DNA from: Rhodococcus opacus B4
GTDB lineage: Bacteria; Actinomycetota; Actinomycetes; Mycobacteriales; Mycobacteriaceae
DNA: 64,000 bases
Assembly: GCF_000010805.1 (NCBI RefSeq)
Contig: NC_012522.1
Location: 7,564,001 to 7,628,000 of the forward strand
Reading direction: 5' to 3'
This document shows, one piece after another, positions 43,022 to 50,409 of the stretch. Numbering within the stretch: position 1 is the stretch's first letter; each line of letters opens with the position of its first letter. The notes under the pieces were generated by a model. That model did not search any database. It saw only the letters and a list, made by a program, of their open reading frames with translations, and was not told where the DNA came from. The translations under genes were made by a program, and so were the position numbers.

Positions 43022-43162
43022 ATGAAACAGCCAAAGAACATGAGCATCGAAGAATTGACCGCACACATTGTCTTTTGCAAGGATTTGAGAGCACAGCGTA
43101 TTGCCGAGTCATTGAAAGCGGCGAGCGAAGAAAAAGAAATTAGTGTAGAATCGGAAGAGTAA
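43022..43162 (+). CDS. 46-aa small protein (prophage)
   Basis: A strong AGGAGG ribosome site at about 43011-43016 precedes ATG 43022. The product begins MKQPKNMSIEELTAHIVFCK and ends in an acidic tail with ISVESEE; it is predicted to be mostly helical. It follows the 327-aa gene by 12 bases and is closed by a terminator, so the two form one unit. Function unknown. Confidence 0.7.
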   Translation: MKQPKNMSIEELTAHIVFCKDLRAQRIAESLKAASEEKEISVESEE

Positions 43163-43188
43163 ATTCCTTTCAAATTTCATTACGATCA

Positions 43189-43225
43189 GGACCTAGAGAA
43201 CCCTTCATTCTCTAGGTCCTCTTCT
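43189..43225 (+). terminator. Intrinsic terminator
   Basis: GGACCTAGAGAA (43189-43200) pairs exactly with TTCTCTAGGTCC (43208-43219) across a 7-base loop, followed by TCTTCT. It ends the 327-aa/46-aa gene unit. Confidence 0.85.
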
Positions 43226-43262
43226 ATGCCCAAACAATGGTTCACGGAATGGCAAAAGCGCT

Positions 43263-43290
43263 CACACGAATTAATTATTTATGTTATAAT
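43263..43290 (+). promoter_or_regulatory. Prophage promoter, copy B
   Basis: CACACG at 43263-43268, 16-base spacer, then TGT-TATAAT with TATAAT at 43285-43290. It duplicates the promoter at 41842-41869 in spacing and flanking sequence and serves the four-gene run from 43341 to 44491. Confidence 0.75.
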
Positions 43291-43340
43291 AGAATAGTAC
43301 TCAGTAATGAGTAACTACCAATAGGAGAACAAATGAAGAA

Positions 43341-43934
43341 ATGGAATTTACACGCATCACATTCACAAAGCAGGAGAAGGAATTCATCAAGGAAGTAGCG
43401 CACATTCGTACCGTAGTTAATGAGCGAAAGAATGACATCAAGGCTTACGGGTCGGTCAACAAGTACATGACCAAGGAAGAACTCAACATCGTTTCCGTGG
43501 TGACGGAAGCCGGGGTAGTCAAGGCATTCGGATACGACTGCACAACGACACCACTAGAAATTTGGCCCTCTTTCTACCTCTCAACCCATAAGGGTTTGTA
43601 TGACGGAGCCGACATTAATCACGATGGTCAGGCTTACGAAATCCGTCGAGTCAACAACCTCAAGAACCCTCTAGCCGTCAGGCCAAAGGATGTAGACCAC
43701 AAGGCAATCGTCATCAAGACATTCGTGCCTCATGAGCAAATCATGGATAACGGCAAGGTTGTCGGAATGACCAACTACAAGCCGGTGGTGGACATTATCG
43801 GTTGGGTTGATGCGGTTGAAGAATGGGACAACCTCGAAGAACCCTGGTGGGCAAAGCGTCAGGGAACCAAGGACCGCGTAGCAGAAGAGCTAAAGCCTTT
43901 TGGCCTACTTCTAGGACAGGAGGTAGCAGCATGA
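43341..43934 (+). CDS. Hypothetical phage protein, possible nuclease-like fold
   Basis: The 197-aa protein is well expressed by appearance (own promoter, GGAG at 43324-43327). Residues 76-105 read PSFYLSTHKGLYDGADINHD then GQAYEIRRVN, and 148-156 read PVVDIIGWV. An Asp at 91 followed by Glu100-Ile-Arg102 recalls the D...ExK pattern of PD-(D/E)XK nucleases with Arg for Lys, but the fold is not established. An out-of-frame ATG at 43333 lies closer to the ribosome site than the real start. Function otherwise unknown. Confidence 0.75.
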   Translation: MEFTRITFTKQEKEFIKEVAHIRTVVNERKNDIKAYGSVNKYMTKEELNIVSVVTEAGVVKAFGYDCTTTPLEIWPSFYLSTHKGLYDGADINHDGQAYEIRRVNNLKNPLAVRPKDVDHKAIVIKTFVPHEQIMDNGKVVGMTNYKPVVDIIGWVDAVEEWDNLEEPWWAKRQGTKDRVAEELKPFGLLLGQEVAA

Positions 43935-44074
43935 GCAGGTTCGAACTACTAGAACTTATTGAGTTAGTTAGACGTATCGATAGCAGTCTCACTGAAATCC
44001 AGCAGCAGGTAAGAGAAATGGATGAGCGTTCTGCGAGAGTGGCGGCACTGCTAGGGGATGACGACGATGTTTGA
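43931..44074 (+). CDS. 47-aa coiled-coil small protein (prophage)
   Basis: ATG 43931 overlaps the preceding stop (ATGA) and gives MSRFELLELIELVRRIDSSL followed by TEIQQQVREMDERSARVAAL and an acidic end GDDDDV. The heptad pattern predicts a short coiled coil. It overlaps the next gene by 8 bases. Role unknown. Confidence 0.7.
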   Translation: MSRFELLELIELVRRIDSSLTEIQQQVREMDERSARVAALLGDDDDV

Positions 44075-44282
44075 TGAATCACTTAGCGATCAGGATGACT
44101 ACGTAGAACGTCGTTGGGAATACAACGAATGGTTGATGACTCTCACAAAGCCTCAACTAATCAACGTCATCAACAGAATGATTGACCTGGCAGACCATGA
44201 GAAGTTCCCTCTGATTCCTGAGGAAAACGAGTTGCAAGAAATTATCGAACTACTAACCGAAGAACAGGAGGATGAAGAATGA
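44067..44282 (+). CDS. 71-aa acidic protein (prophage)
   Basis: The product begins MFDESLSDQDDYVERRWEYN and ends in a very acidic tail (LLTEEQEDEE). ATG 44067 is chosen because AGGGG at 44053-44057 is then 9 bases upstream; ATG 44058 would abut the ribosome site. Strong negative charge is common in phage proteins that mimic DNA or block host proteins, but nothing specific can be said. It overlaps the next gene start by four bases. Confidence 0.65.
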   Translation: MFDESLSDQDDYVERRWEYNEWLMTLTKPQLINVINRMIDLADHEKFPLIPEENELQEIIELLTEEQEDEE

Positions 44283-44491
44283 AGCAGTGTGCCAAGAATG
44301 GTTGCGTCAAGCCGCTAGACCAGTTCTACAAGCAGGCCAGACAGAAGGACGGACTTGATCCGTATTGCAAGGAATGCCGTACCGAGTACAGCAAGCAGTA
44401 CGCCAAGGAACATCGTCCAGAAATCAACGCTAAGAAACTTGAGTACTATCATCGAAACAAAGACAGAATCAACGCCAATAGAACCAAGTAG
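44279..44491 (+). CDS. Zinc-finger protein related to HNH/endonuclease VII-type phage proteins
   Basis: The 70-aa basic protein has CAKNGCVKPLDQFYKQARQK and DPYCKECRTEYSKQYAKEH, i.e. paired cysteines CxxxxC and CxxC of a treble-clef or zinc-ribbon type often found at the N-terminus of phage HNH/endonuclease VII proteins. The catalytic histidines are not visible, so it may be only the binding module. It is the last gene of the unit that begins at 43341 and is followed by a terminator. Confidence 0.7.
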   Translation: MKQCAKNGCVKPLDQFYKQARQKDGLDPYCKECRTEYSKQYAKEHRPEINAKKLEYYHRNKDRINANRTK

Positions 44492-44501
44492 TAAGCACTA
44501 G

Positions 44502-44536
44502 AAGGCTGGTAGGCAAATAAACCTACCAGCCTTTTA
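44502..44536 (+). terminator. Intrinsic terminator ending the small-gene unit
   Basis: AAGGCTGGTAGG (44502-44513) pairs exactly with CCTACCAGCCTT (44522-44533), followed by TT. It is followed within 4 bases by the TATAAT of the next promoter. Confidence 0.85.
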
Positions 44537-44539
44537 TTG

Positions 44540-44545
44540 TATAAT
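44540..44545 (+). promoter_or_regulatory. -10 element of the fibre cassette promoter
   Basis: TATAAT at 44540-44545 directly behind the terminator, with TTTTATTG upstream as in promoter copy A. Transcription would start near 44552, about 47 bases before the first fibre gene. No clear -35. Confidence 0.6.
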
Positions 44546-44598
44546 TGATGTAACCACGGTGGACAACAGAAAGGGTGTCAGTGGGTTAAGGATAGACA

Positions 44599-44943
44599 TT
44601 GATCGCAGTACGCAAGAACTTAGCAATGGACCAAGGTGCTTCATGGAAGCAGACCTTTAGGTACAAGAATTCAGACGGTAGCCCAATCGATTTGGCGGGG
44701 TGGACAGGAACGTTCACCATCCTCAAACGAGGTACTACCAAAGTAGTCATTGACGAAGTAGCACTAGACCTCTCAGAAATTGACGGTGAGAAAGGTTACC
44801 TGGTTGCTTACTTCTCTGACGAAGACACAGCACTCATTGAGGCGAACACCTACGCATACACGCTAGAGCTAGAAACCCCTGACGGAGACATAGAGCGCCT
44901 GCTCTACGGTCAGTTCCAGGTAAGGGGTGCTTCTCTTGTCTAA
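44599..44943 (+). CDS. Tail-fibre-associated beta-rich protein
   Basis: The 114-aa protein has the layout of the small Ig-like/BppU-type proteins found beside phage fibres: a start near DQGASWKQTFRYKNSDG, then PIDLAGWTGTFTILKRG, YTLELETPDGDIERLLYG and FQVRG. It starts with TTG, with AAGGA at 44588-44592. The next gene, the collagen-like fibre, overlaps its end. It probably links the fibre to the virion or to another fibre subunit; that is inferred from context. Confidence 0.7.
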   Translation: MIAVRKNLAMDQGASWKQTFRYKNSDGSPIDLAGWTGTFTILKRGTTKVVIDEVALDLSEIDGEKGYLVAYFSDEDTALIEANTYAYTLELETPDGDIERLLYGQFQVRGASLV

Positions 44944-46573
44944 TGATGAACGACTTGACTACATAGACGAGAATCCCGTAATCGAAATCCACGACAACAG
45001 AACTCGTATCGACGTGACAGGAACCGTTGGTCCAAAGGGTGCAACTGGTGCCACTGGTCCTCAAGGTCCAGCAGGAGCCGATTCAACGGTTCCAGGTCCC
45101 AAGGGTGACAAAGGCGATAAGGGAGACACTGGCGATACCGGAGCACAGGGCATTCAGGGCATTCCTGGTGAACAGGGTCCAGCCGGTGAGCAGGGTCCTG
45201 TGGGTGATGCCGGACCTCAGGGAATTCAAGGCATTCAAGGTGTCAAGGGAGACACTGGCGCGACTGGTGAGCAGGGTATTCAAGGTATTCCAGGTGTGGA
45301 AGGTCCTCAGGGTCCAGCCGGCACTGATGGAATCGATGGAACGAATGGTGTAGACGGAGCCTCTGCCTATGCCATTGCCGTCTCAGAAGGCTTTGTAGGC
45401 ACCGAAGCAGAGTGGTTGGAGACTTTGGTAGGTCCCGAAGGTCCTCAAGGTCTACAGGGCATTCAGGGCGAAACAGGAGCTACAGGTGATCAGGGTATCC
45501 AAGGAATCCAGGGTCCGAAGGGTGATAAGGGAGACACCGGAGACCAAGGTATTCAAGGCATTCAGGGAATCCAAGGTGTGAAAGGTGATACCGGAGAACA
45601 GGGTGTACCTGGTGCAGACGGAACGAACGGCACCAACGGTACTGATGGAGTCGATGGGGATTCTGCCTTTCAGGTGGCAGTAACCAATGGATTTGTTGGA
45701 ACAGAAGCCGAGTGGCTTACTTCTCTGATTGGTCCAGAAGGACCCGAAGGTCTACAAGGCATCCAGGGCATCAAGGGTGATACCGGAGACACTGGACCTC
45801 AGGGAGAGCAGGGTATTCAAGGCGAACAGGGTCTACAAGGTGCTCAGGGCATTCAAGGTATTCAGGGAGTACCCGGTAACGACGGTGCAGACGGATTGTC
45901 AGCGTATGAGGTTGCCGTAGCCGAAGGATTCGTTGGTACAGAGTCCGAATGGTTGAACAGTCTTGTTGGTCCTCAAGGTGAACAAGGCATCCAAGGTATT
46001 CAGGGTGTCAAAGGTGATACGGGTGACCAGGGCATTCAGGGAGTCAAGGGTGACACTGGTGACGTAGGCCCTCAGGGTGAGCAGGGAATCCAGGGTGTAG
46101 AAGGGCCGGAGGGTCCAGAAGGTCCAGCAGGAACAACAACATGGGCTGGAATCACCGATAAGCCTTCAACATTCACTCCATCCACTCACACTCATGCAAT
46201 CAGTGATGTGACGAACCTTCAAACGACTCTTGATAAGTACAAGAAAGAGTCAATCGTCTACATCCAGACGCTCAGCAACAGGGCGACGGGTCTAGGTGAA
46301 ATCCCTGAGGGTGTGGAAATGCCGTTCGCAATGACCATCACATCGGTGAAATACAAAATGGGTACTGCCGATGCTTCAGGAACTACCACAGTCGAATTGA
46401 GAAAGAACGGTTCAGCGGTCTCAGGTACATCAGGAACGGCTTCTACGTCTCCATCAGCGGTCACAGGCTCATGGTCGTTTGCGGCTGGTGATGTGTTGAC
46501 GGTCTACACAACGGCGGTAGGAACAACACCGGGTAAGCGCCTAACGGCTTACATTGTGGGTGAGAAGGTTTGA
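44936..46573 (+). CDS. Collagen-like tail fibre protein
   Basis: The 545-aa protein has a short N-terminal segment, about 370 residues of Gly-X-Y repeats (GPKGATGATGPQGPAG, GIQGIQGVKGDTG and similar) and a beta-rich C-terminus introduced by THTHAISDVTNLQTTLDKY. The collagen region is broken three times by a 20-residue module of the type SAYAIAVSEGFVGTEAEWLE, known from many phage fibres. Such proteins trimerise as rods that carry receptor-binding tips. TTG 44936 is preferred to GTG 44927 because AAGGGG is then 8 bases away. It ends in an overlap with the next gene. Confidence 0.88.
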   Translation: MSNDERLDYIDENPVIEIHDNRTRIDVTGTVGPKGATGATGPQGPAGADSTVPGPKGDKGDKGDTGDTGAQGIQGIPGEQGPAGEQGPVGDAGPQGIQGIQGVKGDTGATGEQGIQGIPGVEGPQGPAGTDGIDGTNGVDGASAYAIAVSEGFVGTEAEWLETLVGPEGPQGLQGIQGETGATGDQGIQGIQGPKGDKGDTGDQGIQGIQGIQGVKGDTGEQGVPGADGTNGTNGTDGVDGDSAFQVAVTNGFVGTEAEWLTSLIGPEGPEGLQGIQGIKGDTGDTGPQGEQGIQGEQGLQGAQGIQGIQGVPGNDGADGLSAYEVAVAEGFVGTESEWLNSLVGPQGEQGIQGIQGVKGDTGDQGIQGVKGDTGDVGPQGEQGIQGVEGPEGPEGPAGTTTWAGITDKPSTFTPSTHTHAISDVTNLQTTLDKYKKESIVYIQTLSNRATGLGEIPEGVEMPFAMTITSVKYKMGTADASGTTTVELRKNGSAVSGTSGTASTSPSAVTGSWSFAAGDVLTVYTTAVGTTPGKRLTAYIVGEKV

Positions 46574-46992
46574 TACTCCTAAGACCTCTAGTAATTCCAT
46601 TTGTTCCGATGGGAATGGACAAGTCTGGAGACTTCTACTTTGAGAACTTCCCTTGGACCAAGGTTCCAGGATGGACTGTTCGTTCAGGCTATCCGAATAC
46701 AGTGATTACGTCCGATGGAATCGTGGTGTCAGGTTCAGGTGCAGTAACAATTCGATTCCGTGTCATTAGAGTCAGTAGCACTGGTCTATCAGACATTCCA
46801 ACGAGAATCATGGTCAACGGGGTTGTTCTGGGAGCAGTCGAGTACTTCGATAACGACACCACGGAAAAAACACGAAATACAACCCTGAACAACGGTGATG
46901 TGATCACTATGGAGGTAGAGGACACAGGTTCTTCAATCGACACATACAACACATTAACCACCGGAACCTATTTGATTGTGGAGCCGGTATGA
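46570..46992 (+). CDS. Putative fibre or receptor-binding subunit
   Basis: The 140-aa protein is beta-rich (VTIRFRVIRVSSTGLSDIPT, GDVITMEVEDTGSS) after a short hydrophobic start MILLRPLVIPFVPM. TTG at 46570 overlaps the collagen-fibre stop and GAGAAGG lies just upstream. Position between two fibre genes suggests a tip or adaptor protein of the adsorption apparatus. No family is recognised. Confidence 0.6.
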   Translation: MILLRPLVIPFVPMGMDKSGDFYFENFPWTKVPGWTVRSGYPNTVITSDGIVVSGSGAVTIRFRVIRVSSTGLSDIPTRIMVNGVVLGAVEYFDNDTTEKTRNTTLNNGDVITMEVEDTGSSIDTYNTLTTGTYLIVEPV

Positions 46993-47144
46993 ACGAGCCT
47001 GAATTGCCAGAAATGACCGACCGAGAGTACATCGCGTACCTCAAGAAAATAGCCAAGGAACTTGGTTGGCCCAAATCGGAAGTATTGAAGTGCTTCATGG
47101 AGACTAAAAAACTACAGAAAGAGGTTAGAGAAAATGGGAATTAA
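46989..47144 (+). CDS. 51-aa helical small protein between fibre genes
   Basis: ATG 46989 overlaps the previous stop (ATGA). The product, beginning MNEPELPEMTDREYIAYLKK and continuing IAKELGWPKSEVLKCF, is helical and charged. It overlaps the following fibre gene by 11 bases. It might be a fibre chaperone, but only the position suggests that. Confidence 0.65.
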   Translation: MNEPELPEMTDREYIAYLKKIAKELGWPKSEVLKCFMETKKLQKEVRENGN

Positions 47145-47700
47145 AGTAACGGCGTACAACCCTACGCCACACATGCATAACGTCAGTGATGTGATTGACC
47201 TACAAAAAGCACTCTACGGAGCAGAGGGACGAACTACAGCACCAGTCTGTGACTTCGTGTACTCAGGAACATTCGGTATCGGTAATGCCTCTGACACGTC
47301 AGCAGGTGGTGGATTCTCGTCTGTCGTAGACACAGCGAACATGTGGTTTGGCGCGGGTGGAGGTGGAGCAGGTGACACTACTAAGGCAAGAGTTCTAATC
47401 CCATTCACAGGACGATACGAACTCGATTGGCAGTGGTTTGTGGATGGTGTAGGCACATCAGTCTGCTCAGCCACAGTCACGATGAATGGCACTAGCGTTG
47501 TTAATAATTCGATTGCAGCAGCACAGGGTGCGGGTAATGGTTGGGCTGGTCCTCATGCCAGAGTCAGCAGGGTCTTCAATGCGAATGACTTGCTCTACTT
47601 CTGGATGTGGCAGGGATCAGGAGCAACGAGAACCGTCTATGGCACTTGGTTCGGTGGTGTCCGAACTAGGGGAGTGGTTCGTTGGGTAGGTCCTGCCTAG
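47134..47700 (+). CDS. Putative tail fibre tip protein
   Basis: The 188-aa protein starts with the fibre-connector-like stretch PTPHMHNVSDVIDLQKALYG, similar to the HTHAISDV motif of the collagen-like fibre, and continues with a beta-rich domain containing FGAGGGGAGDTTKARVLIPF, TGRYELDWQWFV and LLYFWMWQGSG. That resembles C1q/TNF-like trimeric heads on phage fibres. It is the last fibre gene before the HNH nuclease. Confidence 0.65.
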   Translation: MGIKVTAYNPTPHMHNVSDVIDLQKALYGAEGRTTAPVCDFVYSGTFGIGNASDTSAGGGFSSVVDTANMWFGAGGGGAGDTTKARVLIPFTGRYELDWQWFVDGVGTSVCSATVTMNGTSVVNNSIAAAQGAGNGWAGPHARVSRVFNANDLLYFWMWQGSGATRTVYGTWFGGVRTRGVVRWVGPA

Positions 47701-47993
47701 TGTCTCAGCACAGTTCGCGCGGTAAAGAATGGGAGCGCATCAGACAAATAGTATTAGCCAACTTCGGTTATCAGTGCATCGGATTGTTTCCCTCTATTTG
47801 CGAGTTAGACAAACACCTTAGCGTTGACCACATCATTGCTAAGGCCAAGGGTGGAACCGATGACATAGAGAACCTACAGGTCTTGTGTCGTAGGTGTAAT
47901 AGTAAGAAGCAGGACAAGCAGCAGTCAGTACAGAAGTCATGGTTCTCTAAGAAGTACTTCCCAGACGGCCCAATTAGAAGGCCAGGGTACTAG
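47700..47993 (+). CDS. HNH endonuclease of the packaging module
   Basis: The 97-aa protein has a complete HNH motif: a Cys pair around YQCIGLFPSICELDKH, LSVDHIIAKAKGGTDDIENL with the metal His, and VLCRRCNSKKQDKQ. GTG 47700 overlaps the previous stop; TTG 47682 is an alternative. In many HK97-like cos phages an HNH protein is encoded beside the terminase and is needed for cohesive-end cleavage, which fits its place here, separated from terS by the non-coding block only. Confidence 0.88.
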   Translation: MSQHSSRGKEWERIRQIVLANFGYQCIGLFPSICELDKHLSVDHIIAKAKGGTDDIENLQVLCRRCNSKKQDKQQSVQKSWFSKKYFPDGPIRRPGY

Positions 47994-48185
47994 TAATTAA
48001 ATAGGGTAGGGGTATCGCAGTAAGCGCCGGTGGGTAGTGAGTGACATACCCTGATACCCATAGGGGTAATACACATAGGTATTGGTATGTATACCAGTAG
48101 CAGTACTGGGTAGCAGTGCTACCTATTAGTACCTATTACTACTACTGAGAGCACAGTGAACAATGATGTGCATAATAGTAGTCAT
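47994..48185. other. Non-coding region dense in short palindromes
   Basis: About 190 bases with several dyads: GGTAGCA/TGCTACC (48109-48123), TGGTAT/ATACCA (48083-48096) and CAGTACTG (48101-48108), and many GGTA/TACC runs. It is part of the longest gene-free stretch in the element, just before the packaging genes. A cos/pac or replication-origin role is possible. Confidence 0.45.
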
Positions 48186-48550
48186 CCCTGCCTAGTATTG
48201 GCTCGTACATTGTTCGATTGAGAAAAGTAAAAAGAAATCAATTAAATTCAAATCAATTCATCATCAGCACGAATAGAGAAATAACTATGGCCCTATTGTG
48301 TGTGAATAAGCAGACTAATTGACACCAATTAATGCTCGTTTTTTTGAAATGAAACTCATGACCCCTGCCTAGTATTGGCTCGTACATTGTTCGATTGAGA
48401 AAAGTAAAAAGAAATCAATTAAATTCAAATCAATTCATCATCAGCACGAATAGAGAAATAACTATGGCCCTATTGTGTGTGAATAAGCAGACTAATTGAC
48501 ACCAATTAATGCTCGTTTTTTTGAAATGAAACTCATGACCCCTGCCTAGT
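48186..48550. repeat. Perfect tandem duplication of a 177-bp non-coding unit
   Basis: Bases 48186-48362 are repeated without a visible difference at 48363-48539, and the first 11 bases of a third copy follow (48540-48550). The unit is AT-rich, holds two AAATCAATT words and the word CAATTAATG, and contains no gene. It lies between the HNH gene and terS. Confidence 0.97.
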
Positions 48551-48562
48551 GATGAAATAGTT

Positions 48563-48568
48563 TATAAT
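48563..48568 (+). promoter_or_regulatory. -10 element of the structural-gene promoter
   Basis: TATAAT at 48563-48568, 35 bases before the terS start and immediately after the tandem repeat. AGGAG at about 48588-48592 follows. It probably drives the packaging, head and tail genes. Confidence 0.55.
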
Positions 48569-48602
48569 GGAGTTAGAAAAACCAAAAAGGAGTTGTAAAT
48601 GA

Positions 48603-48860
48603 ATGGCAGTAGTAAGAAATGCAACATACGTAGAGTCGATTGACCTCTACATTGAGGCTAATCAGGAATGGATGACGGATAGTGATCAACCTCTAGTAAC
48701 TTCGCTCTATAAAGCGGCCGAAGCACTGGATAAGCGAACCACAGCGTCATTGCTAGGTGAATTTAGACAGGTAATGCGTGAATTGCACAAGCGCAAGCCA
48801 GGACTACCAAAGGAGCAGGTTCTAGACGAGTTCGATGAACTGATGAAGGACTTTGTCTAA
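48603..48860 (+). CDS. terS: Putative terminase small subunit
   Basis: The 85-aa protein precedes TerL and has the size and helical, charged character of small terminases (YVESIDLYIEANQEWMTD, LGEFRQVMRELHKRKPG, QVLDEFDELMKDF), which bind the packaging site. No catalytic motif is expected. The start is ATG 48603; an out-of-frame ATG four bases earlier sits closer to the ribosome site. It overlaps terL by 8 bases. The assignment is mainly positional. Confidence 0.7.
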   Translation: MAVVRNATYVESIDLYIEANQEWMTDSDQPLVTSLYKAAEALDKRTTASLLGEFRQVMRELHKRKPGLPKEQVLDEFDELMKDFV

Positions 48861-50388
48861 CGAAGACAGAGTTCAGAAGTACGGAAAGCCGCAGTACTTC
48901 GACGGAACAGAACCTTATTGTCCTCTCGAATGGACACCACCTTTAAGTCCTGATGCTCCCTCTGATGGTCCTAGAGCACGTGCTCTTGCTTGCAAACTGT
49001 TTAAGCAGGAGAACGGCAAGTACCTAGAACTAGACGATTACCAAATCAGGCTAATTGACTCGATTCTTGAGTTATACCCTGATGACTACGAGGTAGAACA
49101 CCTTCGTGGATGCCTTCGCTATCGTCAGGCGATTGTAAGTATCCCTAGACGTAACGGTAAGTCAACGCTTGCCTCTGTTCTAGTTACGTACTCCATGTTG
49201 CTCTCAGTGGCACCAAACATTGGTGTTCTTGCGTCTACCAAAGAGCAGGCGAAAGAAGTATTCGACAACACCAAGTACAACTTCGAGAACAACGAAGCGC
49301 TTAAGAAGCGTTTCAAGACCACCAACAGCAAAGGTCTTGAGTCTCGTAGGACTGACAAGCCTGCTCACTTCAAAATCCATGCCGGTAATGGTGATGGTCT
49401 ACAGGGTATTACCTTCGTGGGCAACGTCCCCGTGGTCGTAGACGAACTACACATCACGAAGACCGAAGCCTATGACGCTGCTGTGAAGGGTGCCTCTACG
49501 TGTCTCTCAGCGGTAGTCATCGGTATCACTACAGCCGGTACGGAGGACTCAGAGCTTCTTAAGCGCCTCTACAAGACTGGTCAGGCTGCAATCGCCGGGG
49601 GAGAGGATGCCAACCCACGATTTGGCTTCTGGCACTGGACAGTTGCAGAGGGAACTGAGTTGTTCGACCGAGAGGCACTGCTCAGGGCTAACCCTGCTTC
49701 TCAGACCAACCCACCACGTATCGACATTGACCAGGAAATCCTGGAAGGCAAGGCGAACCCTGCCGGTGACTATGCAGAGTTCAGACGCTACCGACGTAAT
49801 GAGTTCATCCACTCAGAAGACATTTGGTTGTCTCTCGATGTATGGGCTAAGGCCAACGGTAAGGGTATTCCTGAGCACTACACAGGCAATGTTGTGTACT
49901 CAATCGATAAGACTCAGGGTTGGGAATGGGCAACAGTCACAGCAGCAGCAAAAATTGATGATGTGGTCTACACCGAAATGGTGTGTCGTATTTACCAGCC
50001 AAACCTGGAATACCTAGAGCAAGTCTGCATGTACTTGTATTCAAATCAGAGAGCAGAACTGTTCGTAGTTAATGGTATGGCACTACGTGACTTGGCTATA
50101 AACCTAAGAGAGCAGCACAACCTACCAGCCGAATACATTACAGAGGCTCAAATGGTTTCTGCTACCTCTACAGCAACCTCTCTGATTGGCACAGGGCGAA
50201 TGATTCATGCCGATGAACCACTAATGAAGAGGCAGTTACCTAATACAGTTATGAAAAATTCAGGAGAAGGAGTAAAAATCAGCATTACACATTCAACGGG
50301 TGAAATCGATGCAGTTAGAAGTATGGTCATGGCTGTTTATCAGGCAGAGCGTATGGAAATGCAAGACTTCAAACTAATTGTTTTATAA
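48853..50388 (+). CDS. terL: Terminase large subunit
   Basis: The 511-aa packaging motor has an ATPase domain with Walker A SIPRRNGKST (about residues 97-105), Walker B VPVVVDELH (Asp197-Glu198), and the coupling motif GITTAGTEDSE, followed by an RNase H-like nuclease domain (VVYSIDKTQGWEWATVTAA has the expected first acidic residue). The only start available after the in-frame TGA is TTG 48853, with AAGGA two bases upstream. It belongs to the HK97-type TerL group. Confidence 0.93.
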   Translation: MSNEDRVQKYGKPQYFDGTEPYCPLEWTPPLSPDAPSDGPRARALACKLFKQENGKYLELDDYQIRLIDSILELYPDDYEVEHLRGCLRYRQAIVSIPRRNGKSTLASVLVTYSMLLSVAPNIGVLASTKEQAKEVFDNTKYNFENNEALKKRFKTTNSKGLESRRTDKPAHFKIHAGNGDGLQGITFVGNVPVVVDELHITKTEAYDAAVKGASTCLSAVVIGITTAGTEDSELLKRLYKTGQAAIAGGEDANPRFGFWHWTVAEGTELFDREALLRANPASQTNPPRIDIDQEILEGKANPAGDYAEFRRYRRNEFIHSEDIWLSLDVWAKANGKGIPEHYTGNVVYSIDKTQGWEWATVTAAAKIDDVVYTEMVCRIYQPNLEYLEQVCMYLYSNQRAELFVVNGMALRDLAINLREQHNLPAEYITEAQMVSATSTATSLIGTGRMIHADEPLMKRQLPNTVMKNSGEGVKISITHSTGEIDAVRSMVMAVYQAERMEMQDFKLIVL

Positions 50389-50409
50389 TGTGATAAAATA
50401 ATAAACAGC

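Noticed and set aside
44990..46140. Short periodic repeats as a non-coding satellite
   Set aside because: They are in frame and encode Gly-X-Y collagen-like repeats of a fibre protein.
48186..48550. CRISPR array
   Set aside because: There are only two long identical units without spacers, and no cas gene; it is a simple tandem duplication.
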